Shown: positions 48,301-59,246, counted from the stretch's first letter. The stretch: DNA of 64,000 nt from Isoetes taiwanensis (GCA_021234155.1 JAJEKV010000022.1:2848728-2912727); one strand, 5' to 3'. Translations and numbers: made by a program. The notes: generated from the letters alone by a model not told the origin.

Positions 48301-48590
48301 CTTGCCCAAGTCAAACAAGGCCAGGACCTTGCAAGGCCGTCTCATTAGAGGGGAGAGTCCGAACCCCAAGAGGCGAGCCCCAAAAAGTTTCCCAAGGTAG
48401 CCTTTCCTGGCAGCGCTCCCCCGGGGGGCCGTACGCTAAAGACCACACTCCCGGATCTCGGTTCCCCTATCCGACCATTGAATCCTTCGTTCAAGGGCCC
48501 TCGCTCGATAAGCAAAAAAAAATCCAACATCCGTCCGGAGAACTTATCAAACCGCCACCCAGGGCTCAAAAATGCCACCCCAGGCTCAAA
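45352..48590. repeat. Tandem array of ~1.13-kb units
   Basis: GTAGCAAGACATTCATAAAT starts a unit at 45858, 46988 and 48125, giving periods of 1130 and 1137 bases. The sequence before 45858 is a partial unit (45352-45689) joined to a shortened unit start (45690-45857). The last unit breaks off near 48590. Shared landmarks include GGTCCGGGCAGCCTGTTGTT, TTGCCCAAGTCAAACAAGGC and AAGGGGTGGTCTTC. Open frames recur in each unit but with stops and indels at different places, so coding is not supported. Confidence 0.85.
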
Positions 48591-48804
48591 CATTCGTAAG
48601 TAGTAGCAATAGAAGATTGGTTAAATCCGGAATGCGATTTTGATTGCATATATGGCTCGGGAATGTCCAAATTAGCATAAGGACAAACTTTCATGACCAT
48701 CAGATGAAAAAAAGGCACCAAAAAAATTAAAAAGTATTAGACGTCGCCATAACAAAATACGTCAGCGGACATCGCCAGATGCGACGTTAAACCGTGATAT
48801 ATCG

Positions 48805-48854
48805 ATTTTGAAATCGTATATACGATTTCGAAATCGTATATACGATTTCAAAAT
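48805..48854. repeat. Perfect spacerless 50-bp palindrome
   Basis: Bases 48805-48829 (ATTTTGAAATCGTATATACG, then ATTTC) are followed directly by their exact reverse complement to 48854. The palindrome itself contains GAAATCGTATATACGATTTC twice, a 20-bp palindrome. It sits beside a GCGACG-rich patch (48755-48900). Confidence 0.9.
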
Positions 48855-50103
48855 TACGTCGCATGCGAGGTCGCGACGTCGCATGCGACGCCGAGTCCCG
48901 CGGGCTGTCTTTTCCGGGACCATTCCTAGGCTTCCTTCTATCGACTATTTTGGGCGATCTTGGTATCGACCTTGAAGCGACTTGCAAGCACTCTTTTAAG
49001 GTTAGTAGATCATGGTTTTTGGATTGAATGGTTTTAGATTGAATGATTTAGTGTAGATTTCAAATTTTTTTTTTTCTATCTCTTTTCGGCGCCGAGAGGC
49101 GCCGCTCGAGGCCCGCCCGAAAGCAGATGATGATGGATGGCGTTGGAGGCGGCGGTGAAGGATGGCGCCCCGTAGTGTGCCTGAGTGGATGTCGCGCCAA
49201 GCGATATACGGGGTGGCCGGGCGCTTTGGCGCCTTGGGTGGAGGATGGATGAGGAGGCACCTCCGATGGGCGATTTCCCTGGCGGTTTTCGGCGCCGCCT
49301 TCCCTCGGCGTGGGCGGCGATTGGCGTTGGGGGCGTCGTTTTCCAAGCACCCGGTTTGTGAAGAGGTTACGGTTCGGAGCTGCTTGGTGAAGCCTTGTCT
49401 GCTGGAGGTATGCTTGTTGCTTGTACAACAGCATGGATTTTTGGATCGGTGAGCAGCCATAGTCATCCTGGCAACGGTTTTTTCCCAGGTGGTTTTTAAT
49501 CCGGGTCATGATGGTTGTGTTTTAGCTCACGTTGTGCTTTGGTTTAAGGGCTTCGGCCCATGTTCTTGTTTGGACTTCGGTCCAGGACTTCGGTCCCTTA
49601 TGTACTTGGTCCCATAACCCGATTGGGTTCCGTGGACGTTAAAATTTTTTCCTTCCTTCCTTCCTTCTTTTTCTTCTTCTTGTTTCTTCATTCTTCTTCT
49701 TTTTCCTTCTTTCCTCATTTCCTTCTTCGATTCTTCCCTTATTTCACTCTTCCATTCTTCCATTCTTCTATCTTCTTCCATTTCATTCTCTTATTTCTTC
49801 CATTCTTCTCTTTCTTCCCCTAATTTCTTTTTTCTCCTCTTTCCCCTTCTCTTCTTTCTCCCACCCTTCTCTTCTTCTTTGATTCATTCATTTTTTTTCT
49901 TTCTTGTTTTACTATTTCTTCATCTTTTTTTTTTTTGTTTCTTCTTCGATCTTTTTTCCGTTGTTCTTATTCTTCTAACTCTTTGTTGCTTTCAATTTCG
50001 ATTTGGACCCGTCAGGATCTTGTTACACACGTCCTTCTTTTGGTAAGTTGATCGCGCTTGCATTTTATTTTTATAATTTTAAGCAGGTTAAAAAAAATTG
50101 ATG

Positions 50104-50400
50104 GAGTGGCTTGTTCAAGGGCACGGGTCGGCTCCACCTAGAGTGGGGAGGACCATGTACCCAGGTTCGAAGTCCACTTCACTACGATCATATATTTTTC
50201 ATAGGTTAAGGAGTGGCTTGTTCAAGGCACACGCACGGCTCCACCTAGAGTGGAGAGGGCCCACGTGCGAGTTCAAGTCCACGACCACTTGTTATTTTTA
50301 GGTTTAAAATAAAATTGTAGTGGCTTGTTCAAGGGCACGGTAGGCTCCACTACGAGTGGAGACGACCAGGTGTTCGGATCCAAGTCGACTTTTCTTGTAA
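50104..50400. repeat. Three tandem ~107-bp repeats with tRNA-like B box
   Basis: Copies start at about 50104, 50211 and 50318 with GTGGCTTGTTCAAG. Each contains GGCTCCACCTAGAGTGG or a variant, and then a GGTTCGAAGTCCAC-like segment resembling an RNA polymerase III B box with one extra base. A tRNA-derived SINE in tandem is possible, but the A box is poor. A simple minisatellite is the alternative. Confidence 0.6.
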
Positions 50401-51334
50401 TTCTTAGGTAGAGGTGGCCAAATCTAGCTTATAACCCTAAAGCGTATGTTAGCCAACTCTAGCTTTTAATCCGACTAATCCAGATTTGGAAGGGGCTCAT
50501 TTCGATGATGGGGGGAGCTGCTTCGAAAAAGAAGGTACATGACCTAGTCATAGTCTTATTTTTATTCTTTTGTTTTGTGTTAATCTATCGATTTATAGAA
50601 AAGGCAAAGAGTGATTGCAAAATTGAAGTCGAATGCCAAAAAATTGGGAGGCGATTGGTCAAAGGTCCCTAAACCACTTAATCTGTCCATAAGGAAGATA
50701 TCAAGGTATTTGTTATTTGTTGCCATTCGTTCAATTCGAAATAAGACATTTAACTTGTCATGTTGTATTCTTTGCAATCGGATCACTTTCAAGCGTGCAA
50801 AGGATTCCAAGAAAACATCGCCTCACGGACTGCCAAGGCAACTTCAAACAAACAATTGCGTCTCACTTGGGTTCTGGCGGTCAAAAAGGCTTTTTACATA
50901 GATTCATAAGTGCTATAAACTCTTAGTTCACGTTAACTTTCAATGTCATTGTCTAATATTGGTCGTATTGTTATAGAATTGGCTATACGGGTTTTCCCCT
51001 AACAGGGAACACGTAAAGATAGCCACTACTCGCCTCTTGCCTCTTGTATATGATATTGTAACTAACTATTAAAATTCTTTCCTTTTTTTTATTTTTTTTA
51101 ATTTATTTTTTATTTTTTTTTTTTTTTTCGTACACCACGCCGCGACGCGACGCCATCGCCGATGCGACGCCCGGAGCGACGTCGAGTCACGTCACGCTGA
51201 CGCCCCGAGCGACGCTTACCGACGTCGCGATGCGACGATGTCAGAACGACGGCGTGCGCGCGGCGTGCGCGCGCCGCCGACGTCGCATAGACGTCGCTCA
51301 GACGTCGCTAAATGACCATTTTCTTGTTGTGAGA

Positions 51335-53388
51335 TATGAACACGGTGTAAGAGGTGTTTGAAGTCAGGATTATACACTCTAGGAGAGGATAAATGCTCAT
51401 AAATAGAGGTATGGGATCACAATACCTTCGGGAAAGGGTTTTGTATCCTTTGCAGACCTGGATCTTACAGTATGTGACCTGCTTCTAGGATTAAGGTTCT
51501 ATTTGTCTAGCAGTCTCAACATTCATTTTTGGACTATTTCATTATATATGGACTACTACAATGACAAAGCTATATATGCCATCCAAGACTTGAGATACTG
51601 GACTATTTGACAAGAAGGCACTTTCATCGAAGTTGGCACTATCTATTGTCCGTATATCGGCAGTCTCACTGTAAGAACATGAATGTCCATTTGATGAGCC
51701 ATGAGATTTCTCTTGCCATGAGATCTTACCATGAGATTTCTCTTGCCATGGGTCTTACCATGAGATTTCTCTTGCAACTAGATGATTCATTTGTATAAAA
51801 CAGAAATAGGTATGTGATTTCATATCTTTTACACATTTCAATTACGTGCAAATCTGTGATGATGATGAGAGGTTGACTGGGCACGCTGGGCCTCTAGTTT
51901 TTTTAGTTTGAGAATGACCGGTCATGTACCACAAAGCGTCAAGCCATCGCCGCGAGGAGCATTGGTCCGTGAAAGGATAAACCTATGCCCTGATGATGTC
52001 TTGTATCTGACGTGAGAGATGGAAGCCTATGACTGCTAGCGACTACATAGAGATAGAGACTATCGACTATGCTTGGGAATTGTCAAACAAGAAGAAGATA
52101 CCCAATACTATCAAGATACCCGTGCATGCTGCGGAGGCATATGCAGCACTCGCAGGGGATGTCAATTAGTATATAGAAAAGAGTCATTGATGCGAGAATC
52201 TAAAAAATGGTCCATAAATTCAGGTATTGTCCAAAAATAATGAAATTGTGCTTTTGGTGGCAAATGTCCACGCATGTAGTTCACCAGTGCTAGTAGGTTT
52301 CCAATGAGTTTCAGTTTGTTTGTTTGTTTTTTTTTTTTTGGCTTTTTTGGCTTTTTTGTCAAAATGTTCGTGCCCCAGGTTTTTCTTTTTTGTGCCATGG
52401 TTGTGCATGGGCGGCCAGATTTGCATGCCATACAGTTTTGGCATGTCTGAAACCCCTATTTCGCATCTACACTTGGCAGAATTGGTCTGCCTTTTAGAGT
52501 GGAGTGTAGCAGCCATCGGCCTCTGCGATTGGAAGCCATTGGCTATAGGAGTATGGCTATGGAGCAGTTCTGGGAACAAAGCTTTTTTTTCGTTTTAACT
52601 TTGTTCTAAGAACAAGGCTTCTGATGAACAGATCTGTGCCCCGGTTCTCTTGATTGCAAGCTGGTTTTATTGTTGCTAATATATAGAGGAGTAGGATACT
52701 CTTTTTGCACTGCTCATGCAATTTTACTGACCCTGTTTCTTGCATTATTTGGATTCAATTTTGAGGAATACATGAAAAACAAGGTGCTGCGCACGGAGGG
52801 TTGCCCGCCATGACTGGAGGGTGAAGTGTCTTAAATCATAGTTCAAAGTCGCGTTTTAACAATCAATTGAAATTGCTACTTCTAGACAATAGAATAATTG
52901 ATACCATGCTTTCACATTAGAAAAAGCAAGCAGCAGCAGGAAGGTCACCAGACCAAAAGAAATATGTTTTTCACTGCAATACCTGATACAATCTTGTCGG
53001 CAAATGAACTCATTACTTAACCTATAGTAGATTTTAGCTGAAAATTGCATGCAATTGGATTAAAACCAGAAAGGAGAAATATGTACACTTGTGTGCACAA
53101 TTCTAAAACATTTATCAAAGGAATCCTCAAGCAGATCTTCTTATCTAAACTATTTCTCTCAATTCTCTCCCTCAAATTAAGATGCAAAGACAATAAAATA
53201 ATCAAAGACATTAGAGACAAAAGAGATCATAAAAATTTCAACTCAAGAACTATGGCTGACAATCTCTATACACTCGACATGCCAGAGACCATACATGCCA
53301 TTATCCATAGTCAAGAAGACCTCAACAAAGATGGTCATGGGAAAGATGATTAACTAATTGCAACTGTTTGTGTCACAATTGTTTGTAC
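51335..53388. other. Stretch without a recognisable gene
   Basis: A ~32-bp repeat (CCATGAGATTTCTCTTGC) occurs three times at 51698-51776. Near 51880-51897 a degenerate Helitron-like end (GGGCACGCTGGGCC followed by CTAG and T) resembles those at 5.2 and 7.9 kb. No gene family is recognisable. Confidence 0.45.
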
Positions 53389-53474
53389 CCATTCAAGGCC
53401 CTTGCTCTTGTCTTTTTTCGAGAATACTCCAATACACTTTTGTTCCTTGTCGATAACTGGCACGCCTAATATTT
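53389..53474 (-). CDS. CBS-domain exon
   Basis: CBS domains bind adenosyl ligands and regulate partner proteins. On the minus strand, TTTTTTCGCAG precedes 53474 and GTACAAAC follows 53389, good acceptor and donor sites. The 86-base exon reads ILGVPVIDKEQKCIGVFSKK and then DKSKGLEW. It fits the beta-strand and following turn of a CBS domain (PVVDxxGKxVGVxSKKD). Neighbouring exons were not found; one would be expected to the right, beyond the GT microsatellite, which would then lie in an intron. It could equally be an orphan exon. Confidence 0.6.
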
Positions 53475-53505
53475 CTGCGAAAAAATAATGTATTTCCTCA
53501 ATCAA

Positions 53506-53508
<3 letters not shown>

Positions 53509-53595
<87 letters not shown>

Positions 53596-53661
53596 TGTGT
53601 ATGTGTGTGTGTGTGTGTGTTTGTGTGTGTGTTTTTGGGGGGGGTGGTGGGGGTGTGGTGT
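53509..53661. repeat. Long (GT)n microsatellite
   Basis: About 125 bases of nearly pure GT repeat with a few T and A interruptions, ending in a G-rich tract (53636-53661). It lies about 35 bases upstream (minus strand) of the CBS exon, so it is probably intronic if that gene is live. Confidence 0.95.
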
Positions 53662-54412
53662 GTAAATAATCTTGGACAAAACATCTACCAAGAAAGTAGA
53701 AGGCTATGCCTCCATAAGATGTTCACACTAATTGTTATTGTTTTACCATTTAAAAGACATGACCACCTTAAGGAAAGATAATCTAGAGTGAGAAAAATTT
53801 GGATGGCTAGTATTTGGATCTTTATTGTCCTAAGAAAATAGCCAAGCATTCAAAAATATAATAAAATAAATGTGAGACCTTTAACTAAGAAAATTAAAAA
53901 CTTAAAAATGCACAAACTTTAACCAGTCCTAGAGCTTTACATTTAAGAAATATGACCATCTTAAAGTTTACTTGATGCAGCAAGGTTGTTCTAGCAATTT
54001 AAAATACAACATGCACCAATGTGTATATTCCAACTACTTATACATAGAAAGGTATTATTGGATATCCACTAACTAGTTGTACATAGAAAGCTTATTGCAC
54101 TTCATAACAACATGGGCGAAATGAACATTAGATTCTAGCCAAATCTTTTATTACATTGTTATAATAGTCAAGCAACATATCATGATGGTATGACGCTGAT
54201 TGAATGAAGTCACAAGTGTGTAGTGTATGATTCTATTTATCATCTCACGAAGCATGCAAGCTTAACCTTTTCCTGGGGCACAATTAAGAGAAGGAGAAAA
54301 TATTCCAAGTGATATAACCAGCATTGATGATCTAGTGTTAAGCTATGGCCAAAAGGCATGGAAGCTCTTTTGTCATCCTGCCATATATACAATACAAGAG
54401 AACACAACTAGA
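53662..54412. other. Stretch without a recognisable gene
   Basis: AT-rich sequence between the microsatellite and the 3' end of the transporter copy. It may include that gene's 3' UTR. Nothing else is visible. Confidence 0.4.
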
Positions 54413-55170
54413 CTACAACTTGCATTCTTCTAATGCAAAATTTCCATCTACACAAGAATCTGTAGGCATATGAGCTTCATAATCAACTGGTTTATACCTA
54501 TACCAGTGAGCACAAAAAAACAAATAGGGCAAAGTTAATGGCAAAAAGGATTGCAAGAAGCCAATATAAGTAGTCTAGATGACCTTTGTTGAGGTTATCA
54601 GCAAGCCAGTGCACATGTCCATCATGAGCAGTGGTGTTATGAACCATTGTAACCAAAATGCTGCTCATGTAACTGCCAATAGCAGCAACACTTGAGAACA
54701 GGGCACTGGCCATGCTCATGTTTTCACGAAACTGATCATAGAAGAATTCATAGTGCCCAATTGCTATGAAGGCTTCAGCTAGTCCAAGCAGCATAGATTG
54801 AGGAACCAGCCAAAAGGCAGAGTAGGGCACTGTAATTTTTTGATGGTCTATCAAACCAGCATGTATTGCAGTTTCCCTTCTATTATGTCCACAAAACCAG
54901 CCACCACCATGGCAATGATAGATATAAGCAAGCCGATCCCGATACGTTGCAAGAATGTGACTCGATGCCTGTAAATTTATGCGCAACAGGCATGAAAACT
55001 CTATCATAAAGAGGAACCCAAGCAAGTAGTGTGATGACACCAAATACATGAAAAGATGCAGGGGGAATTTGGAAGTGAGAACCAAGATGCCTGTTCATGG
55101 TCCTGGTTTGCCTCACTGTGAAAGTAGATTGCTGAGAATGAGCAAGTTGAAATATAACCCCATGGAGCAG
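54413..55170 (-). pseudogene. NPF (NRT1/PTR) transporter C-terminal part, frameshifted
   Basis: NPF proteins are proton-coupled transporters of nitrate, peptides or hormones with twelve membrane helices. In minus-strand order the copy shows HSQQSTFTVRQTRTMNRHLG, FQIPPASFHVFGVITLLAWV and PLYDRVFMPVAHKFTG. After a frame change come FLQRIGIGLLISIIAMVVAG, then AIHAGLIDHQKITVPYSAFW and LVPQSMLLGLAEAFIAIGHY. The last helix LYWLLAILFAINFALFVFL is followed by a third frame carrying WYRYKPVDYEAHM to a stop at 54413. Family landmarks (PPAS, VPLYDR, SAFWLVPQ, YRYKP) are all present. At least three frame breaks within one normally continuous exon mean the copy is dead or the assembly has indels. The N-terminal half is not in the window. 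Confidence 0.85.
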
Positions 55171-55714
55171 GCACCATGAGTATGTGGGCCTACAACTCCT
55201 CCAAAGGGTGAAATAGCAAATAGATGACTTGTTCCTCTTGAGGAACTAACAACAGTCCAATGGCTGTCTAAGCTAAACCTGATATCCTGTATAATCTGAA
55301 AACAGAAAGTGGAATATCTATCAAATAAAGTTAAAAGATAAAGACAACAAAAAGAAATTAGACTCATGATAATTTAACTCTAGTACCTAAATGTCAACAT
55401 AAATAACCCAACATTGGCATTTAAGCCATAAACGTGAATGAATCAAAGACATCAATGTCACAAGTTTATATATCATAAAGCATGATTTCATTAATTGGAT
55501 AAAATAACGCAATTTTGAGAATTTTGAGCACACCTTATTTGCTCAAGCACGAATACTTTCACCTAGTACTCGACCCCAACAAACATGAGGTAATTAACAT
55601 ACACATATACATACAAATTTTGTGTTATACTTGTACGTGTACATGACACTCGTATAAGCTCAATAATAGCCCTACATTGTACGCCAATCATTCACATCAA
55701 TAATTTTACTTCAC
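55171..55714. other. Stretch between transporter copy and small-gene pair
   Basis: The right part (about 55620-55714) is the promoter of the first small gene and resembles the sequence before the second (56240-56336). I see no gene here. Confidence 0.4.
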
Positions 55715-55722
55715 TATAAAAA
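55715..55722 (+). promoter_or_regulatory. TATA box of first small gene
   Basis: CACTATAAAAA lies 43 bases before the ATG at 55758. The second small gene has CACTATAAAAG at the same distance from its ATG. Confidence 0.65.
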
Positions 55723-55757
55723 CGGCTTCACGAGGGGGTAGAGGCCATTCATCTTCC

Positions 55758-55958
55758 ATGGCTTCCTCGATGCCTCGTCCAGAGCACATCCGCTCTTTCA
55801 AGTGTTACTTGAGCTACAACGATCTGGGCGAATGCGCTAGAAATAGCGTTAAGCTTGATCCATGGCTCTTATCTAAAGTCGATGGACCGCTAGTGCTTGC
55901 GGGAAGCTCACTCAGCGTTAAAGTCCATATTTACCGGCTTCCCGATCGAGATCTATGA
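55758..55958 (+). CDS. Small 66-residue protein, tandem copy 1, function unknown
   Basis: An uninterrupted frame runs from ATG at 55758 (context CTTCCATGG) to TGA. It starts MASSMPRPEHIRSFKCYLSY and ends VHIYRLPDRDL. It aligns without any gap to the 66-residue product at 56380, identical at about 19 positions. These include HI (10-11), KC (15-16), DL (22-23), Cys26, LDP (33-35), Lys40, His57, Pro62 and the last Leu. The promoter is similar too. No signal peptide, membrane segment or known domain is visible. Equal length, conserved stop and shared TATA position argue for a real gene pair and against chance frames. It lies just downstream of a transposon gene and might belong to that element. 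Confidence 0.6.
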   Translation: MASSMPRPEHIRSFKCYLSYNDLGECARNSVKLDPWLLSKVDGPLVLAGSSLSVKVHIYRLPDRDL

Positions 55959-56336
55959 GTGAATGGCATCCACGAGCTTTGATGTTGATGACGAGTGAAT
56001 CGCAGACCGCTAATAATGTAATAATGACATGGGTACCTAATAACTAAGTAAGGATGTAATAGCATTCGATTAAGGATGTAATATCAATGTGCCTTTAATG
56101 GCGAGTATATTGTAACGATGTGCTATCCCACCTCCACTTATTCTCGCAAGCTGTCATTGAATTCAATCATAGCTAAATTCGTCAAGCAAACATGTTTTGA
56201 AACATAACGATATTAGTACGCGATACGTATATCCATAATTAAAGATGTATTATACTTGTATTTATACAACGGTCTTATACACGAGCAATAATGGCCAAGT
56301 CTACCCCAATAATTCACCTCAATAATTCTACCTCAC

Positions 56337-56344
56337 TATAAAAG
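56337..56344 (+). promoter_or_regulatory. TATA box of second small gene
   Basis: TATAAAAG lies 43 bases before the ATG at 56380. The preceding ~95 bases match the upstream region of the first copy, sharing ATTATACTTGTA or TTATACTTGTA, CACCTCAATAATT and CACATCAATAATT. Confidence 0.65.
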
Positions 56345-56379
56345 CTTCTCACTTCGGGGCTAAAGTTCATTCCTCTCAC

Positions 56380-56580
56380 ATGGATTATTTGCCTTCATCA
56401 ATTCACCACATCGAGGCGACCAAGTGCTCAATGAGCCACTCTGATCTTGTTGGTTGTTTAGACAGGCATCTTCTTCTTGATCCCTACCTGCGAAGAAAAG
56501 CTTTTTGGGCCGAGATTCGTTGCCCTGCGTCGCCAATTGTAATGATCCATCTGATTTGGATTCCGGCGAATGAGCTATGA
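56380..56580 (+). CDS. Small 66-residue protein, tandem copy 2, function unknown
   Basis: The frame starts MDYLPSSIHHIEATKCSMSH and ends MIHLIWIPANEL with TGA. It lies 622 bases downstream of copy 1 and has the same length, the same two N-terminal Cys positions (16 and 26) and a shared LDPxL segment. Only about 29% of residues are identical, so the copies are old, yet neither has a stop or indel. That suggests selection on the protein. It has an extra Cys at 48. No family is recognised. Confidence 0.6.
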   Translation: MDYLPSSIHHIEATKCSMSHSDLVGCLDRHLLLDPYLRRKAFWAEIRCPASPIVMIHLIWIPANEL

Positions 56581-56789
56581 GATATCAGGGATCACTACTA
56601 CAGATCCTGAAGATGAATGAATCACCTGTTTAGCATTGTATAGTGTAAGAGCTCTTGTGTTGAGATGGAAAACACAGAGCGTAACAAATAATAACTAGTC
56701 TATTGTAACTTTCATGTTATGAATGATATAGTAATTATGTAAAAGAGCATTGCATACCTCAAGAGTTCTCATCATCGCCCTTAGCTTCT

Positions 56790-59100
56790 TTAGCCACTAA
56801 TTCTTGCAAATCGAGCCCGAACACTATTGGGGATCACCACTGACAATGGCCTGGTCTCTACGGCCCAACCATAGTCTATTGTTTTCAAAGGTTGGTAGCG
56901 TGGCGGGTCATTAGGATTGGGTCTCCAATTCTTGCTCCAACAATCCCTATACTGCATTGCATATGAGGTTCCCTTTCCGCAAATGAGTTCAAACCAAGAG
57001 ACAAACACCTCTTCATAATGTGGGAGATTAGGGTCCTCATTGGGTCCTCTTCGGCAAAAGCCATCCATGTCGGGCAGTTATCATGTGGTCTGATTAGCAA
57101 GAGCATTCCCTTCTTGACATCTTGGTAGGGGTCGAATATTTCAACTGGGTTCTTGGGTCTACCCGAGAAAGGCCCTACGTAATGAGATGCTTCAATGTGC
57201 TCATCCACAAACACTCTTTCGGGTTCTTCCAATGCACTTTGCACGGTCTTTGGGCCAGAAATCTTGAATGATGACTCTCCAGGGCTGCGTCACCAAGCTT
57301 TTCGCAAAGAAGGTGGACCAGTAGTCAATAACTTCATTCATATATGTGTTGGACCATGACTTATCGCCAGCTCTAGAAATAGCTGCCCAGTGCATCATGT
57401 ACTTGGCAATAGAAGCTCTTAATGCACCTATATCTTTCAAGCTCCCATATGGCTGGAGGACCTTAGGTGACCCTCTCGGAATCATAGGTAAACCTTGGGC
57501 ATCCTCCTTCCACATTCTCGATTCCCTTTTGGGGGAGCCACTCCCTATGCCCCGGCCTCATCTTGTAGAACATTAGTGGCCATCCATCCTTCATGCAAAA
57601 CTTGAAGAGTAGAGGTTCCAAGTGACCACATAAACGGTCCTTCTTATCGGGGATAAATCCTTTCACGAATTCCTTCCAATCGGGAACCCTCTGTCACAAG
57701 GTAAGGTGAAGGAGCCTTTGAACTACATTGCTCAAGAGTTGCATAGCTCAGGAATAGTCAATGCATCGATCTTCTCATTAGAGTAGAGTAGTTTCCAAAT
57801 AGGGCATCTATGTCATCGTGGGTGTGTCCAACCATCATGAATCCCGTTCGCACTTGATCAAATACACCTAACCAAACCAAGTATGACAAGTAAGAGAAAA
57901 GATATCTATTCTTATTCGACCGAGCAATTATCTAGTCTGCAAGTAAAGCCTCCTAGGCAACTTGTTTGCTACCATGGGGCCTTTGATAGGAGGCATAAAA
58001 TCATTTCTACCGCCATTCATCATTTTTGTCCTAAGGTTATCGTGTTTAAAATTGTCGCACCCGGTACCTTTCGTGACGATCAAGATCTCTCAAATGGCCC
58101 CAATTATCCTCGATTTATTCTCCGGTGTCTTCAAGGTATGATTCAAGGATCCCACATGAAAATTAGAATCATCGGGCCGAGGTCCATTGAGAAGTGGCCC
58201 AAGGCACCTATACCATGGCCGTGCATGAGAGCACTGTAACACCGACCTTCACTGTTCACCCCTCCATACGAGACTTTGCTAGCTTCTCTAGACGAGGGAC
58301 CATGGTCTTATTCTGATCCATCTTATCATGTATAATGGTTAAAGCGTGCTTTCGGGGAGATCTATGCGACAAAGCTCTCCGGGACCAAGAAAGGGCTCTG
58401 CATGAAATCTGGGCCGTCATATGTGATTTTCTCTCTATTGCAAGTACCCTTCTTTCGTTTGGATCTCCGGTCTTAGCAAGCTTTTCCTTTATGACAATAC
58501 GGGTGTTACACTTGGAAAATGCTATCCTCTTAGCTATTGCTACCTCGAATGATTCTCTTTCCAAGCGCATTTAAATGACGAAGGAGAAATATGCTTGCTC
58601 GTCATCTCTTTAACGGAAATATCTACTTCTTGGTGTATATCCTTCTTAGTCAAGACTGAAGGTAGCCTCTTAACATTTTGTTCGCTACCCTCGCCGTAAT
58701 TTTTTCGGCGGTGTGGCATCGTCTCTGCGTTTTCATCTATGAACATGGATAGCATTAAAGATTGCCGACCAAAGTATGAGACCTTGGCTTCTTAGACCCG
58801 GTATTTCCGTGCTTTCGGCAATTACGCGGGCCCGTCATTGAAGAGCTTCTTCCACTTGTAAAAGTGGAAATGGGAATGCCATAGGCTTTATGCCATGCTT
58901 TCACCTTTTGTTTGTTATTCAACATCGGGTTGCGGACTACACCATTTTCGAGCAAAGATCTAGCATGTTATATGCAAAAGTTGTGCGCCCGAGGACTTCA
59001 TGTTCCAAAGTAAAAGGTTCTCATGCAAGCTATCTCACGGGATGTAAAATTTGCACAAAGATCGTTTCATGCAAAGACGGTGATGACTGAAGTCTAGAAT
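56790..59100 (-). pseudogene. DUF7869-type transposon-encoded protein, decayed
   Basis: This family, repeated in plant genomes, resembles transposases; the family name is from memory. Minus-strand order: KAWHKAYGIPISTFT, ENAETMPHRRKNYGEGSEQN, VKRLPSVLTKKDIHQEVD, HALTIIHDKMDQNKTMVPRL, LMHGHGIGALGHFSMDLGP, DDSNFHVGSLNHTLKTPENK and VGHTHDDIDALFGNYS. Then come GFIPDKKDRLCGHLEPLLFK, DGWPLMFYKMRPGHREWLPQ, WAAISRAGDKSWSNTYMNEV and a C-terminal chromo- or BAH-like segment with CPTWMAFAEEDP and HYEEVFVSWFELICGKGTSY. The IIHDKMDQ, GHG, DSN and VGHTHDDIDA motifs are the family landmarks. The segments fall in all three frames with stops between, so the gene is dead. The segment order is that of an intact family member. 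Confidence 0.7.
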
Positions 59101-59246
59101 AGCCTCAAGACTAGTTTTTTTTTTCACATTTAGTCTGTGTCTTTGGCGTGTTCTCGGGTCTCCGATTGACCATCTTTGTAAGGTCTCTTTTGGTGATGCC
59201 AATTTCGGTCTAATGGAGTAAGGTTCATTCTCCACATCCTTCTCCT

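Larger units (their letters stand above)
45088..51331. mobile_element. CACTA-like transposon, non-autonomous, 6.2 kb
   Basis: The left end reads CACAACAAGAGAATGGGC and the right end, on the minus strand, CACAACAAGAAAATGGTC. Both continue to TTTAGCGACGT, giving ~30-bp inverted repeats with three mismatches. AGA flanks both sides (45085-45087 and 51332-51334), the 3-bp target duplication of CACTA elements. Subterminal regions (45110-45340 and 51130-51310) are dense in GCGACG/CGTCGC palindromes. The start CACAAC differs from the usual CACTAC by one base. Inside are a 1.13-kb tandem array, a perfect 50-bp palindrome, a pyrimidine-rich tract (49640-49990) and a ~107-bp tandem repeat. I find no transposase. 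Confidence 0.8.

Noticed and set aside
49002-49509. Long overlapping frames on both strands near 49.0-49.5 kb
   Set aside because: Open on both strands through GC-rich sequence with no family resemblance; probably chance within the transposon.
53488-53781. Open frames across the GT microsatellite
   Set aside because: Poly-(Cys-Val) and poly-(Thr-His) readings are products of the dinucleotide repeat.
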